Shown here: piece after piece, positions 9,719 through 18,345 of the stretch
How positions within the stretch are numbered: position 1 is the first letter of the stretch
Layout of the letters: the number at the start of each line of letters is the position of its first letter
Origin: Edaphobacter lichenicola
Lineage (GTDB): Bacteria; Acidobacteriota; Terriglobia; Terriglobales; Acidobacteriaceae
Length of the DNA: 64,000 bases
Assembly (NCBI RefSeq): GCF_014201315.1
Contig: NZ_JACHDY010000001.1
Coordinates: 1,302,001 to 1,366,000 of the forward strand
Direction of reading: 5' to 3'
The notes under the pieces: generated by a model
What the model saw: the letters and a program-made list of their open reading frames with translations, nothing else
Told to the model about the DNA's origin: nothing
Databases searched by the model: none
Made by a program: the position numbers and the translations under genes

Positions 9719-12178
9719 TTACTCGGAACGTAGCGCTTCCACGGCGTTCACTCTTGCGGCGCGCGCAGCGGGCACCGCTGAAGCAATTACGGCCGCACCC
9801 AGAATGACCACAGCGGAACCGACAAACGCAAGTGGGCCCGGCTGATGGATATCCGTTACGTATTTGGCGATTGTGCGTGAGAGCGCAAACCCTACCACTA
9901 CACCCGCGCCCACTCCGATGCTGGCCATCGTCACGCCCTCTACCAGAACAATGGTGAGAATGCTACGCGGCAGAGCGCCCAGGGCCATGCGGATTCCAAA
10001 CTCGCGCGTACGCCAGCTCACAGAGAAAGCAAGAACGCCCGCCACGCCCACCACGGAGATTAAGAGTGCAACGGCGGCGAATCCGCCAAACACAATCGCG
10101 TTGAGGCGGTCGGGCGTCAGCACCTCCGCGCGAACGTCTCCGAGCGTGCTGGCCTTTTCCACGGGCTGGTCTGCGGACAGCTCGTGAATGGTTTGGGAGA
10201 TGGCCGGGACCAGAGCGTACGCATCCTGATGTGCGCGTACGAACAGGCGGCCGTTCCATCCTTGCTCTTGTTCGGTCGGCTCATAGATCGTCATGGCCGG
10301 GGAAGGGATGATATTTTCATCATCGAAGTCGGGTACCACGGCAATGATTCGCCTTGGCTCGGCGCTGATGCCGACAAACTTTATGACCCCGTCCGTCCAC
10401 CACAGTGTATGGTTCACCGCGTCCTGTCCTGGATAGAGCATCTTCGCAATACTCTGACTGATGATGACGACGCGTTCGGAGCCGTCTTTGTCGCTGGCGT
10501 TGAGGTCGCGGCCTTCTTGAATCGGCACACCGAACGTGTCGAAGAATCCTGGCGATATCACCCGGAACTTTCCGCGGAAATCCTGACCATCCGCCCGTCT
10601 CGCGCCCTGCGCGGCAAATTGAAAGCTGATGTTCAGGCCCCTATCGTCACGCCAGGGAGCGCTGAACCCGGAGGACACGTGTTCCACTCCCGGCAGCGCG
10701 CTGATCCGGCGTTGCACCTCACGATAGAACTCATCGACCTGCTGGGGCGACCGCCCATACGACATCAGCGGAAGATTGAGTGCCAAAACGTTGGCCGAGT
10801 CGAACGGCGGCCGCGTCTGCTCCAGTACAAACAGAGTCTTCATCAGCACACACGCTCCGGCAAGCAGGAGGAATGAGGCTGCGATCTGCGTAACAGCAAA
10901 GATGCGGAGACGCCGGCTGCTCCCTCCGGCCACACGTGTTCCCCGGCCGGTAAGCCCGCCTTGCGGCGCGTTTGCCGAGGGCAGCCGCGGAATGAATGCC
11001 AGGAAGACGGCCGCGATCAACGCCAGCCCAATCCCAAACCACACCATACTGAAATCGAGCGTGAGGTCGTTGGCGCGCACTGAGAAGCGCGATGCGTAAC
11101 GACCCAGCACGGCCACCATCGGTATGGCGAGGCCCACTGCCGCCACTGCCCCGCTTCCGCATAGCACGAGGCTCTCAGCTAATAGAGAACGGCGCAGCAC
11201 CGCAGTGCTTGCGCCCAGCGCGGAGCGTATCGCCAACTCCGGTTCGCGGCGCACCGTTCGCGCCAGCACCAGATTGGCAACGTTCGAGCTCGCAATCACG
11301 AAGAGCAGGGCCGCAGCCGCGAACAATATCCACAAGATCGTATTGGCGCGCGAGTTGATCTGCTCATGCATGCGCGTTACGTCGATCTTGAAATGCTCCT
11401 CCGGTTTGTAAACCTCCGGGTGTGCCGCCACCATGGCGCCGTATACGCTGCGCAGCTCCGCCCGCGCGTTGTCGACACTTGCGCCGGGAGCCAACCGCGC
11501 GAAGACTTCCGTCATGCGATGCTCGCGCCCCGTCACCATTGTGGCGGAAAGATGATGCGGGCTGGTGACGATATTGGCGATGATCTCTGTTGCCACCGGA
11601 TAGGGAACGGATGGTTCCAGAACACCAACCACGGTCGCAGGGCGCGCGCCGGTGGGGCCCTCCAGCCGCACCGGCTTTCCAATCACGCTGGGATCGGAGT
11701 GTAGCGATGTCCTCCAGAAGTGATAGGTCAGCACCACGGCTCCGGCGGCATTCGGACCGTCATCGGATGGAGTCAGCAGGCGTCCGAGCACCGGGCGAAG
11801 GCCCATCACCTCGAAGTAGTGTCCATCCACCACGCCCGCTGGAATCTCGCGTGGCGTGCCCAGACCCACGACCGTAAAATCCAGCTCTGAAAATGTGCCC
11901 AGTTCCTTGATGGACTTCAGCCCGCTACCAATGTCCTGAATCTCGGGGACCGAAAACGCTGCGTTGTCCTGGCCGATGCCGGGGGCGCTCTGGCGCAGAT
12001 AAAGCAACTGATCTTCGTCGCGATTTGCCAGCGGACGCAGCAGCACGGCACGCACCACGCTGAAGATTGCGGCATTGGCTCCGATGCCCAATGCCAACGT
12101 AAGGGCGACTGTAATCCACAGCGCAGGCACTCGCGCCAGGGAACGCACGGCAATTCTCAAATCGCGAAAGAACGACAT
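9719..12178 (-). CDS. ADOP-family FtsX/MacB-type permease (short form)
   Basis: 819 residues with the duplicated MacB periplasmic domain plus FtsX permease module of the acidobacterial 'ADOP' permeases. It begins directly with the first membrane segment (ARVPALWITVALTLALGIGANAAIFSVV). A second FtsX triplet is near 280-400 (LFAAAALLFVIASSNVANLVLARTVRR), and the C-terminal module holds FGGFAAVALLISVVGVAGVL, REFGIRMALGALPRSI and VEGVTMASIGVGAGVVVGFALSR. There is no ABC ATPase gene nearby. It lacks the N-terminal soluble domain carried by the second ADOP protein in this window. GGAG precedes the ATG. The substrate is unknown; related proteins export antimicrobials, lipoproteins or peptides. It follows the YciI-like gene on the same strand, 123 bp apart. 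Confidence 0.9.
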   Translation of the reverse strand: MSFFRDLRIAVRSLARVPALWITVALTLALGIGANAAIFSVVRAVLLRPLANRDEDQLLYLRQSAPGIGQDNAAFSVPEIQDIGSGLKSIKELGTFSELDFTVVGLGTPREIPAGVVDGHYFEVMGLRPVLGRLLTPSDDGPNAAGAVVLTYHFWRTSLHSDPSVIGKPVRLEGPTGARPATVVGVLEPSVPYPVATEIIANIVTSPHHLSATMVTGREHRMTEVFARLAPGASVDNARAELRSVYGAMVAAHPEVYKPEEHFKIDVTRMHEQINSRANTILWILFAAAALLFVIASSNVANLVLARTVRREPELAIRSALGASTAVLRRSLLAESLVLCGSGAVAAVGLAIPMVAVLGRYASRFSVRANDLTLDFSMVWFGIGLALIAAVFLAFIPRLPSANAPQGGLTGRGTRVAGGSSRRLRIFAVTQIAASFLLLAGACVLMKTLFVLEQTRPPFDSANVLALNLPLMSYGRSPQQVDEFYREVQRRISALPGVEHVSSGFSAPWRDDRGLNISFQFAAQGARRADGQDFRGKFRVISPGFFDTFGVPIQEGRDLNASDKDGSERVVIISQSIAKMLYPGQDAVNHTLWWTDGVIKFVGISAEPRRIIAVVPDFDDENIIPSPAMTIYEPTEQEQGWNGRLFVRAHQDAYALVPAISQTIHELSADQPVEKASTLGDVRAEVLTPDRLNAIVFGGFAAVALLISVVGVAGVLAFSVSWRTREFGIRMALGALPRSILTIVLVEGVTMASIGVGAGVVVGFALSRTIAKYVTDIHQPGPLAFVGSAVVILGAAVIASAVPAARAARVNAVEALRSE

Positions 12179-12301
12179 ATCAAATCTCCATTCAGGTGAT
12201 TTCCTCTGCCCGCATACAAACCAGGGTCAAGCCAGCTGAAAAACATGAGAGCCGCCAGGCCAGCCCCTGCCATGATCCTGATCATTCTTTCCCTCGTGGC
12301 C

Positions 12302-12703
12302 TCATCGCGAGGTATCCTTTCGCCGTCGTTGCTCACTTGCCTTCATGATTTCGTTCATCTCCCCCGCTGGCCGAATCTCGAAGATGTTGCCATACGTCAT
12401 CGCGGGATGCTGCTCCATGAGCTGTACAGCATGATTCATGTCCCGCGCTTCAAGGACGAGAATGCCACCGAGTTGTTCCTTGGTCTCCGCATAGGGACCG
12501 TCGGTAGTTGCCACTTTGCCGTTTTTCCAATACAGGGTCAGGGCAGTTTCCTGAGACTGAAGCGCTTCTCCACCAGCCCAGTGCCCGTTGGCGCGAAGAT
12601 GGTCGTCGTATTCAAAGCATGTGTCGAACATGGCGTTTCGCTCGCCCTCAGCCATGCCATCAAATTTGTCTTTATCGTAGTATCCCAGACAGACGTATTT
12701 CAT
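12302..12703 (-). CDS. YciI/DGPF-domain protein
   Basis: 133 residues of the YCII-related dimeric alpha/beta-barrel family. It opens with MKYVCLGYYDKDKF and has the defining DGPYAETKEQLGGILVLEARD, whose DGPF-type motif gives the family its name, and the paired His residues near AVQLMEQHPAM. Such genes usually sit beside an ECF-type sigma factor, which is missing here. GGAGGAG 8 bases before the ATG fixes the start. It is upstream of the short ADOP permease and could share its transcript. The reaction is unknown. Confidence 0.9.
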   Translation of the reverse strand: MKYVCLGYYDKDKFDGMAEGERNAMFDTCFEYDDHLRANGHWAGGEALQSQETALTLYWKNGKVATTDGPYAETKEQLGGILVLEARDMNHAVQLMEQHPAMTYGNIFEIRPAGEMNEIMKASEQRRRKDTSR

Positions 12704-13504
12704 TGTTCTTCTCCTCCTGTTAGGGACCAGCAGCGAATCTTGCGCGCCGGCTTGTTCAACCTATAGTCGCCGGGCACAGGGAAAATCGACAGCAGAGCCA
12801 ATTTTTTATTGCAGCCCCTCAGCCGCCCTGCGAGGAACCGACGCTCTGGCTCGGACCGAACCAGGCCAACGCCTTCCCTTACGAATCACGCGCCTCCGCA
12901 AGCCTGCCCAGCCTGCGGCACAAGTCCGCCCGGGCGGAGTGCCGGTGGTATTTACCGATCGATGGGAGGAGAGGTAGCAAGGCGACCATCACAACGCCGA
13001 TGTGGCGCGCGAGTTCGGTTTGCCGACCATCCGGGAGTTAGGTGACGAGCACGGCGTTTACCAGGACTGATCACCGAGCTGTGGAGCCGCAAAGCCCGCC
13101 GGCGAGGCTCTAATCAAGTCTGGACTACGCTTAGGGAAAGAAGCATAATGTCGTGGTCAAGAAGGCAGGCGCGATGACCCCGTTGAAATCCCGTGTCCTT
13201 CAGATGGCGGACGACTGAATCAATTCTTCGCAGAGGAATTGGAACAATTAGGGTTGCTGATCACCGCCAAAGGCTCATTTGCAGGCGCGACGTTGAGGGT
13301 TTTCAGGACGATAAGCAGTAAACGAAGCGGCAGCCGACTATCGTGTACCGCTGGTGCCCAGCGTGGTTGCGTTTGATGCGGGGGTTTGATCCAGGCGCAG
13401 CTGACTTTCAATCTGCCGTTGGTGAAATTGCCGGACAGGAAAAATAAGGCTCGGTTCGCAACATTCACGGCGCCAGAGAAAATTAAACATGGAGGGAAAG
13501 AGCC
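12704..13504. other. Long intergenic region, no gene recognised
   Basis: About 800 bases of lower coding quality between the divergent YciI and TPR genes. Short open frames on both strands, including a 140-codon one antisense to the start of the TPR gene, look non-coding in composition. Promoters for both flanking genes must lie here. I see no repeat or structured RNA, and cannot exclude a decayed gene. Confidence 0.45.
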
Positions 13505-14020
13505 ATGGAATATAAGGTTAAGCGCATTTCGACAGCTGGGATTGCTGAGGCTATCTCGAAGGCTGAACTCTATCGCTCGCTCAACGAACCGGAAGAGGCA
13601 GAGTCGATCTGTCGCGATATCTTGACCATCGAACCACAGCATCAGCCCGCATTGCGTTTACTTGGTCTCGCCCTTACAGATCAGTTCACCGGCAGTGGGT
13701 CTGATCGTTACCGCGAAACCGAAGAGATCTTCCGGCAACTCAAGGATTCGTACGAGCGCCTCTACTACACTGGGATTCTGCACGAGCGACGCGCAAAAGC
13801 CCAGCTCAACGCTGGACAACTACCTCGCTCATTGGTGGCGCTTTTCGACCATGCTCTGCACCATTTTGCAGAGGCTGAGAAAATCCGCCCGACAGGGAAC
13901 GACGATGCCATCCTTCGCTGGAATCGCTGCGTGCGGCTGCTTCAAAATCCAGCCTATGAATGGGGAGAATTGGAACAGGAATTGGTTCCCTTTGATGTCC
14001 AGGACGCCCGGCCGAGATAG
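13505..14020 (+). CDS. TPR-like protein of unknown function
   Basis: 171 residues, cytoplasmic (no signal or membrane segment). Residues 15-60 form two helices typical of a tetratricopeptide repeat (AELYRSLNEPEEAESICRDILTIEPQHQPALRLLGLAL), and the rest is helical with another likely repeat at about 105-140 (LFDHALHHFAEAEKIRPTGNDDA). GGAGGG sits about 9 bases before the ATG. It is convergent with the sdh operon. A scaffold or adaptor role is the general expectation for the fold; no partner is indicated. Confidence 0.75.
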   Translation: MEYKVKRISTAGIAEAISKAELYRSLNEPEEAESICRDILTIEPQHQPALRLLGLALTDQFTGSGSDRYRETEEIFRQLKDSYERLYYTGILHERRAKAQLNAGQLPRSLVALFDHALHHFAEAEKIRPTGNDDAILRWNRCVRLLQNPAYEWGELEQELVPFDVQDARPR

Positions 14021-14054
14021 CAAATCTCCCCGATATTGGGAGAAATGAGTTTAG

Positions 14055-14792
14055 TTAGAGGATGCGGAACAGCCGCTTCAGAGGATCGAAGTAACGGTCT
14101 ACCACGCGCTCTTTGAGCGGGATAATCGCGTTCTCTGTAATCGTGATCGACTCGGGGCAGACCTGCCGGCAACAAGTCGTGATGTTGCAGTAACCGATGT
14201 TGTGCTTGTGCCTCAAATCGCTGACCCGGTCTTCGGTGTCAAGCGGATGCATTTCGAGTGCGGCAGCATAGACGAGCAGACGCGGACCGATAAATTCGTC
14301 GTACTTGTGGTGTTCCCGCAGAACGTGGCACACGTCCTGGCAGAGAAAACACTCGATGCACTTGCGAAACTCCTGCACGCGCTCGACGTCGGCCTGCTGG
14401 ATGCGCCATGTTCCATCGGCCGCGTCGGGTGGGCGGGGCTTGAATTGCTTGATCGACTTCTTGGCCTGGAAATTCCACGAAACATCCGTGACCAGATCGC
14501 GTATGACCGGAAACGCGTGCATTGGCTCCACGATGACCGGCATACTCAGGTCGATGGCACTTAGCCGGGTCATGCACATGAGGCTGGGCATGCCGTTGAT
14601 TTCGGCAGAGCACGATCCACACTTGCCAGCCTTGCAGTTCCATCTCACCGCCAAGTCGGGTGCTTGCTGCGCCTGGATGCGGTGCACCGCGTCTAGAACA
14701 ACCATCCCCTCCTCCACGGGTGTTGTGTAATCCTGGAATGCGCCGCCCGCGCGGTCTCCGCGCCAGATGCGAAATGTCGCTGGTGTGGCCAT
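14055..14792 (-). CDS. sdhB: Succinate dehydrogenase/fumarate reductase iron-sulfur subunit
   Basis: 245 residues. It passes electrons from the FAD subunit to the membrane quinone site. A plant-type [2Fe-2S] domain has Cys53, Cys58, Cys61 and Cys73 (CKAGKCGSC). The C-terminal ferredoxin domain has CIECFLCQDVC (145, 148, 151, 155) and CNITTCCRQVC (202, 207, 208, 212) for the [4Fe-4S] and [3Fe-4S] or second [4Fe-4S] centres. The start ATG lies 14 bases after the sdhA stop with GGAG in front, making it the last gene of the operon. The long insert after residue 155 resembles the bacterial 'non-classical' SdhB form. Confidence 0.95.
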   Translation of the reverse strand: MATPATFRIWRGDRAGGAFQDYTTPVEEGMVVLDAVHRIQAQQAPDLAVRWNCKAGKCGSCSAEINGMPSLMCMTRLSAIDLSMPVIVEPMHAFPVIRDLVTDVSWNFQAKKSIKQFKPRPPDAADGTWRIQQADVERVQEFRKCIECFLCQDVCHVLREHHKYDEFIGPRLLVYAAALEMHPLDTEDRVSDLRHKHNIGYCNITTCCRQVCPESITITENAIIPLKERVVDRYFDPLKRLFRIL

Positions 14793-14806
14793 CTCTTTCG
14801 CTCCCG

Positions 14807-16621
14807 CTACTTCATCTCTTCAATCACTTTCTTCAACTCATCCGGCATCGGCGTAAGTGCGCGCTTCTCGACTTGCATCTCACCGTCTGCACTTCGACTG
14901 ATGATGATGTTGTACTTTCCCCACTCCGAGTCCTTGTTGGGGAAGTCTTCGCGGAACTGCGCGCCGCGGCTTTCTTTTCGCAGCAGCGCAGCACGTGTAA
15001 TTGCTTCAGACACGATCATCATGTTGCCGATATCGATCGTCGTATGCCAGCCGTTGTTGTACTCGCGATTGCCTGCTATGCCTGTTCGCTCTGCTCGCGC
15101 GCTTAGTTGCCCGATCGCCTCGAGCGCCTGTTGCATTTCACTCTCGACTCGCACGATCCCGACGAGGTCCTGCATCGTTTCCTGCAGATCGTATTGAATC
15201 TGGTACGGATTCTCGCCGGCAGGGCCACGGTCAAAGGGAGCGAGGGCCGCTGTTGCGGTGGTCTGAAGCTCCTCTTCGTCGATCGTTACTGGGCCGTTGG
15301 CATTGGCGAATTCTGCGGCAAAGCGCCCCGCACGCTTTCCGAATACAACTAGATCAGACAGCGAATTTCCGCCCAGCCGATTGGCGCCATGCAATCCTGC
15401 TGCCGCCTCCCCAGCGGCGAAAAGCCCGGGCACATTGGACATCTGCGAATCGCCATCGACACGAATTCCGCCCATCATGTAGTGAGTCGTTGGACCGACT
15501 TCCATCGGCTCTTTCGTGATGTCGAGATCCGCAAGCTGCTTGAATTGGTGATACATGCTGGGGAGCTTGCGCTTGATATGCTCCTCTGACTTCGGCATGC
15601 GCTCCTTGATCCAGGAAATATCGAGGTAGACACCGCCGTGCGGCGAGCCCCTACCTGCCTTGACTTCCCGATTGATGCACCGCGCAACATGATCCCTGGT
15701 GAGCAGCTCAGGCGGACGGCGCGCATTCTTATCGCCTTGCGTATACCGCCAGCCTTCTTCCTCAGAGTCCGCAGTCTGCTCCTTATACAGGTCAGGGATG
15801 TCGTCGAACATGAATCGGCGGCCTTCGCTATTGCGCAAGACGCCGCCTTCGCCGCGGACACCTTCGGTTACGAGAATGCCGCTCACGCTGATCGGCCAGA
15901 CCATGCCAGTGGGGTGAAACTGAACGAATTCCATGTCCTGGAGTTCGGCTCCGGCACGATACGCCAATGCAAGGCCGTCGCCTGTATATTCCCAACTGTT
16001 GCTGGTCACCTTGAAGGCACGCCCGATTCCGCCGGTGGCCAGCACCACTGCCTTCGCCTCCCACAACTGGAAGCGGCCCTTCTCGCGGTCGTATCCGCAA
16101 GCTCCTGCAATGCGATCTCCGTCCATCAGCAGGCTGAGTACCGTGCACTCCATGTGGACTTCCATCCCAGTATGGATGCCGTGGTCCTGGAGTGTGCGTA
16201 TCATCTCCAGGCCGGTGCGGTCGCCGACGTGGGCCAGCCGGGGGTATCGGTGTCCGCCGAAGTTTCGTTGAAGAATCTTGCCGTCCGTCGTGCGATCGAA
16301 AAGCGCGCCCCATGCCTCGAGTTCGCACACGCATTCCGGAGCTTCTTTAGCGTGGAGTTCGGCCATGCGCCAGTTGTTCAGGTACTGACCGCCACGCATC
16401 GTATCGGCGAAATGAACCCGCCAGTTATCGCGATCGTCGACATTGCCCAGTGCTGCCGCGATGCCTCCTTCGGCCATTACGGTGTGCGCTTTGCCGAGTA
16501 GTGATTTGCAAACCACGCCCACCTTCGCACCCGCGGCTCCAGCTTCGATAGCGGCGCGCAGGCCTGCTCCACCAGCTCCAATCACGAGTACGTCGTAGGA
16601 GAACCGCTGGAATTCCGGCAT
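14807..16621 (-). CDS. sdhA: Succinate dehydrogenase/fumarate reductase flavoprotein subunit
   Basis: 604 residues. It oxidises succinate to fumarate (or the reverse) with covalently bound FAD. The nucleotide-binding GAGGAG is at 15-20, the FAD-linking His46 lies in KAHTVMAEGGI, and the family motifs EFVQFHPTGM and GRGSPHGGVYLDI are present, with the active-site Arg/His region and the C-terminal helical domain. The ATG follows the TAG stop of the membrane-subunit gene with no gap, so translation is probably coupled. Complex II of the respiratory chain and TCA cycle, at the cytoplasmic face of the membrane. Confidence 0.96.
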   Translation of the reverse strand: MPEFQRFSYDVLVIGAGGAGLRAAIEAGAAGAKVGVVCKSLLGKAHTVMAEGGIAAALGNVDDRDNWRVHFADTMRGGQYLNNWRMAELHAKEAPECVCELEAWGALFDRTTDGKILQRNFGGHRYPRLAHVGDRTGLEMIRTLQDHGIHTGMEVHMECTVLSLLMDGDRIAGACGYDREKGRFQLWEAKAVVLATGGIGRAFKVTSNSWEYTGDGLALAYRAGAELQDMEFVQFHPTGMVWPISVSGILVTEGVRGEGGVLRNSEGRRFMFDDIPDLYKEQTADSEEEGWRYTQGDKNARRPPELLTRDHVARCINREVKAGRGSPHGGVYLDISWIKERMPKSEEHIKRKLPSMYHQFKQLADLDITKEPMEVGPTTHYMMGGIRVDGDSQMSNVPGLFAAGEAAAGLHGANRLGGNSLSDLVVFGKRAGRFAAEFANANGPVTIDEEELQTTATAALAPFDRGPAGENPYQIQYDLQETMQDLVGIVRVESEMQQALEAIGQLSARAERTGIAGNREYNNGWHTTIDIGNMMIVSEAITRAALLRKESRGAQFREDFPNKDSEWGKYNIIISRSADGEMQVEKRALTPMPDELKKVIEEMK

Positions 16622-17503
16622 CTAGAGAATTCTCCAGTCATGCCAGATACCCATTGAACAGAGACGGACGTAAATATCGGAAAAAGCAACCCAAAGAAGG
16701 CTCGCCCATGCCCACTTCTTGTGCCCCGCGTTCAGTCGGCTCACGAAGTTGTAGATCTTGTGCCGAACGGGGTGATCCGAGATCTGGTCAAATGTTCCGC
16801 CGATCAGGTGTCGGAATGCATGACACCCGAATACGTATCCGGCCAGGAGCACGACATTCACGACCAGAACGAGGCTCCCAATACCGATTCCAAATCCCTC
16901 AGGAAAAAAGAAAGACCTCAACGCGTCGTAGACCAGAAAGCCCCAGACAACGTACGAGAGCCTCAGAAAGTAGCGATGAAAATTCTGCATAATCAGCGGA
17001 AAGGTTCTTTCCCCCAAATAACTCTTCCGGGGCTCACTCACCGCACATGCCGGAGGATCGGCCCAGAACGATTTGTAATACGCGCCGCGGTAGTAGTAGC
17101 AGGTCAAACGGAACAGGCCTGGAATCCAGAGAATGAACAGCGCCGGAGAAAATGGCAGAAAGTTCGGATACCATCTCGGTTTCGGGCCAAACAAGGCGTG
17201 TGGGGAGCTGCCGAAAAGCTCGGGTGAATAAAACGGTGAGATATACGGACCATAGGTGTAATGGCTGTTCTGGAACGCCGCCCAGTTGGCATAGATGAGA
17301 AACGCGCTGAAACCTAGGAGGATTGCCGTTGGAGAAAGCCACCAGGCGTCGCGCCGCGACGTTTGGCCAAACTTGCCGTCTTTCCAGACAATGTCGGGAG
17401 CTGACAAAAGTCCCTCCACGGCGGGGGCATTCGCAGACTGCGCCCTTCCCGCCCCGATGGCATCGGATTGTATAGCAAGAACTCTACCGTCAGCCACTGC
17501 CAT
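16622..17503 (-). CDS. Membrane-anchor subunit of succinate dehydrogenase/fumarate reductase-type complex
   Basis: About 293 residues from the ATG at 17503. A TTG at 17605 would add 34 residues of poor coding quality. Five membrane segments are visible (LSPTAILLGFSAFLIY; LPFSPALFILWIPGLF; FLRLSYVVWGFLVYDAL; GIGSLVLVVNVVLLAGYVFG; WAWASLLWVAFSDIYV). His residues in NFHRYF, GCHAFRHLIGG and AGHKKW are candidate haem ligands. It resembles the large single-chain anchor in some Acidobacteria and Actinobacteria operons rather than a paired SdhC/SdhD. Position directly before sdhA and sdhB in a tight operon supports the role; identification rests on context more than on motifs. Confidence 0.8.
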   Translation of the reverse strand: MAVADGRVLAIQSDAIGAGRAQSANAPAVEGLLSAPDIVWKDGKFGQTSRRDAWWLSPTAILLGFSAFLIYANWAAFQNSHYTYGPYISPFYSPELFGSSPHALFGPKPRWYPNFLPFSPALFILWIPGLFRLTCYYYRGAYYKSFWADPPACAVSEPRKSYLGERTFPLIMQNFHRYFLRLSYVVWGFLVYDALRSFFFPEGFGIGIGSLVLVVNVVLLAGYVFGCHAFRHLIGGTFDQISDHPVRHKIYNFVSRLNAGHKKWAWASLLWVAFSDIYVRLCSMGIWHDWRIL

Positions 17504-17631
17504 GTGAGTCAGGCCGAATCCGGACCGACAGTCATGCGGAAGTGATCCCCGGTTCGGCCTCCAGCTACCTAATTCTTCCCGGTTGACGGGCGCGCTTGTT
17601 GCCAAGTGTCCGAGATGCGGACTTTTCAGGC

Positions 17632-17919
17632 TTATTCAGACGAATCCGTGAAATCCTTGAGTCCAACCTTACGCAGACCCTGTAAAAGCTGTTCCACAAT
17701 CGACGTGTCCGCGAACCATTTTTCAGCATCTTCGCGGTAGTATTTCAGATCGAGATATATGGGATGGTGCCTACGCACCAATTCGATGGCGGCGCGCGCC
17801 ATTTCTTGGTGATTGAGCTGGCCACACATGCCGCGGCAATCCCCATTCGCCAACTCACTCACCAAACAGTGCGGACACAAGACTTTGAATGAAAGGCGAA
17901 TTTGACCCTTCTTCCGCAC
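17632..17919 (-). CDS. Small cysteine-rich protein, possibly frameshifted
   Basis: 95 codons from a GTG at 17919, with CPHC and CRGMC (a possible zinc site), followed by a helical, charged C-terminal half. The family is not recognised. A second frame from an ATG at 18023 (MRLTRTITENCTASKEDG...) overlaps its start and ends at 17859. Joining '..NLAGNKCG' of that frame to 'KKGQIRLSFKVLCPHC' of this one would give one continuous protein of about 130 residues, so a one-base frameshift is possible. It lies 128 bp upstream of the succinate dehydrogenase operon on the same strand. Confidence 0.4.
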   Translation of the reverse strand: MRKKGQIRLSFKVLCPHCLVSELANGDCRGMCGQLNHQEMARAAIELVRRHHPIYLDLKYYREDAEKWFADTSIVEQLLQGLRKVGLKDFTDSSE

Positions 17920-18345
17920 TTGTTACCGGCGAGATTCATCTCGGCCCAGTACGAGGTGAGATCGGAAGTCCCGTCCTCCTTTGACGCCGTGCAGTTCTCC
18001 GTTATCGTGCGTGTCAGTCGCATTGCTATGCATTCTGGTTTTGTGTAAAACCGGTTTGCCACCTCAGCGCGCGCCCGACGAAAAGACCGGTCCGTTTTTC
18101 TGTCAACCCAGAGTAAATGGACACGGAATAAATGGACACATACAGAAGCAAAAACAGAGTGCCCTACTCGCCTTGAGTCACGTATTTGGTCACGATGAAA
18201 CGCCCAATACTACCGTTGTAGATAACTCCCTTCTCGTCTATTGATCGAGCCGGCGAGTTTGAGCACAGAAAGAGAGGGAGAGGAGCGTCAAGCTTCTCCT
18301 CCTCTTTCGCTTAGAGACGGTCTTCCCTCCCGTCCTGCCGTTGGC
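17920..18345. other. Intergenic region with a repeated TAAATGGACAC
   Basis: Apart from the possible N-terminal part of the small cysteine-rich gene (to 18023), nothing coding is recognised. TAAATGGACAC appears twice about 17 bases apart (about 18114-18140). This could be a binding site or a remnant of an insertion-sequence end, but no transposase trace is seen. Confidence 0.35.

Noticed and set aside
9521..9733. 70-codon + strand frame with an overlapping 60-codon minus frame after ssb
   Set aside because: No family match, no ribosome site, overlaps the end of the ADOP permease gene; coding potential not supported.
13220..13642. 140-codon minus-strand frame over the start of the TPR gene
   Set aside because: Overlaps a better-supported gene with a good ribosome site and has no recognisable domain.
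18114..18140. Two TAAATGGACAC boxes as possible insertion-sequence ends
   Set aside because: No transposase, no inverted ends and no target duplication found; too short to claim.
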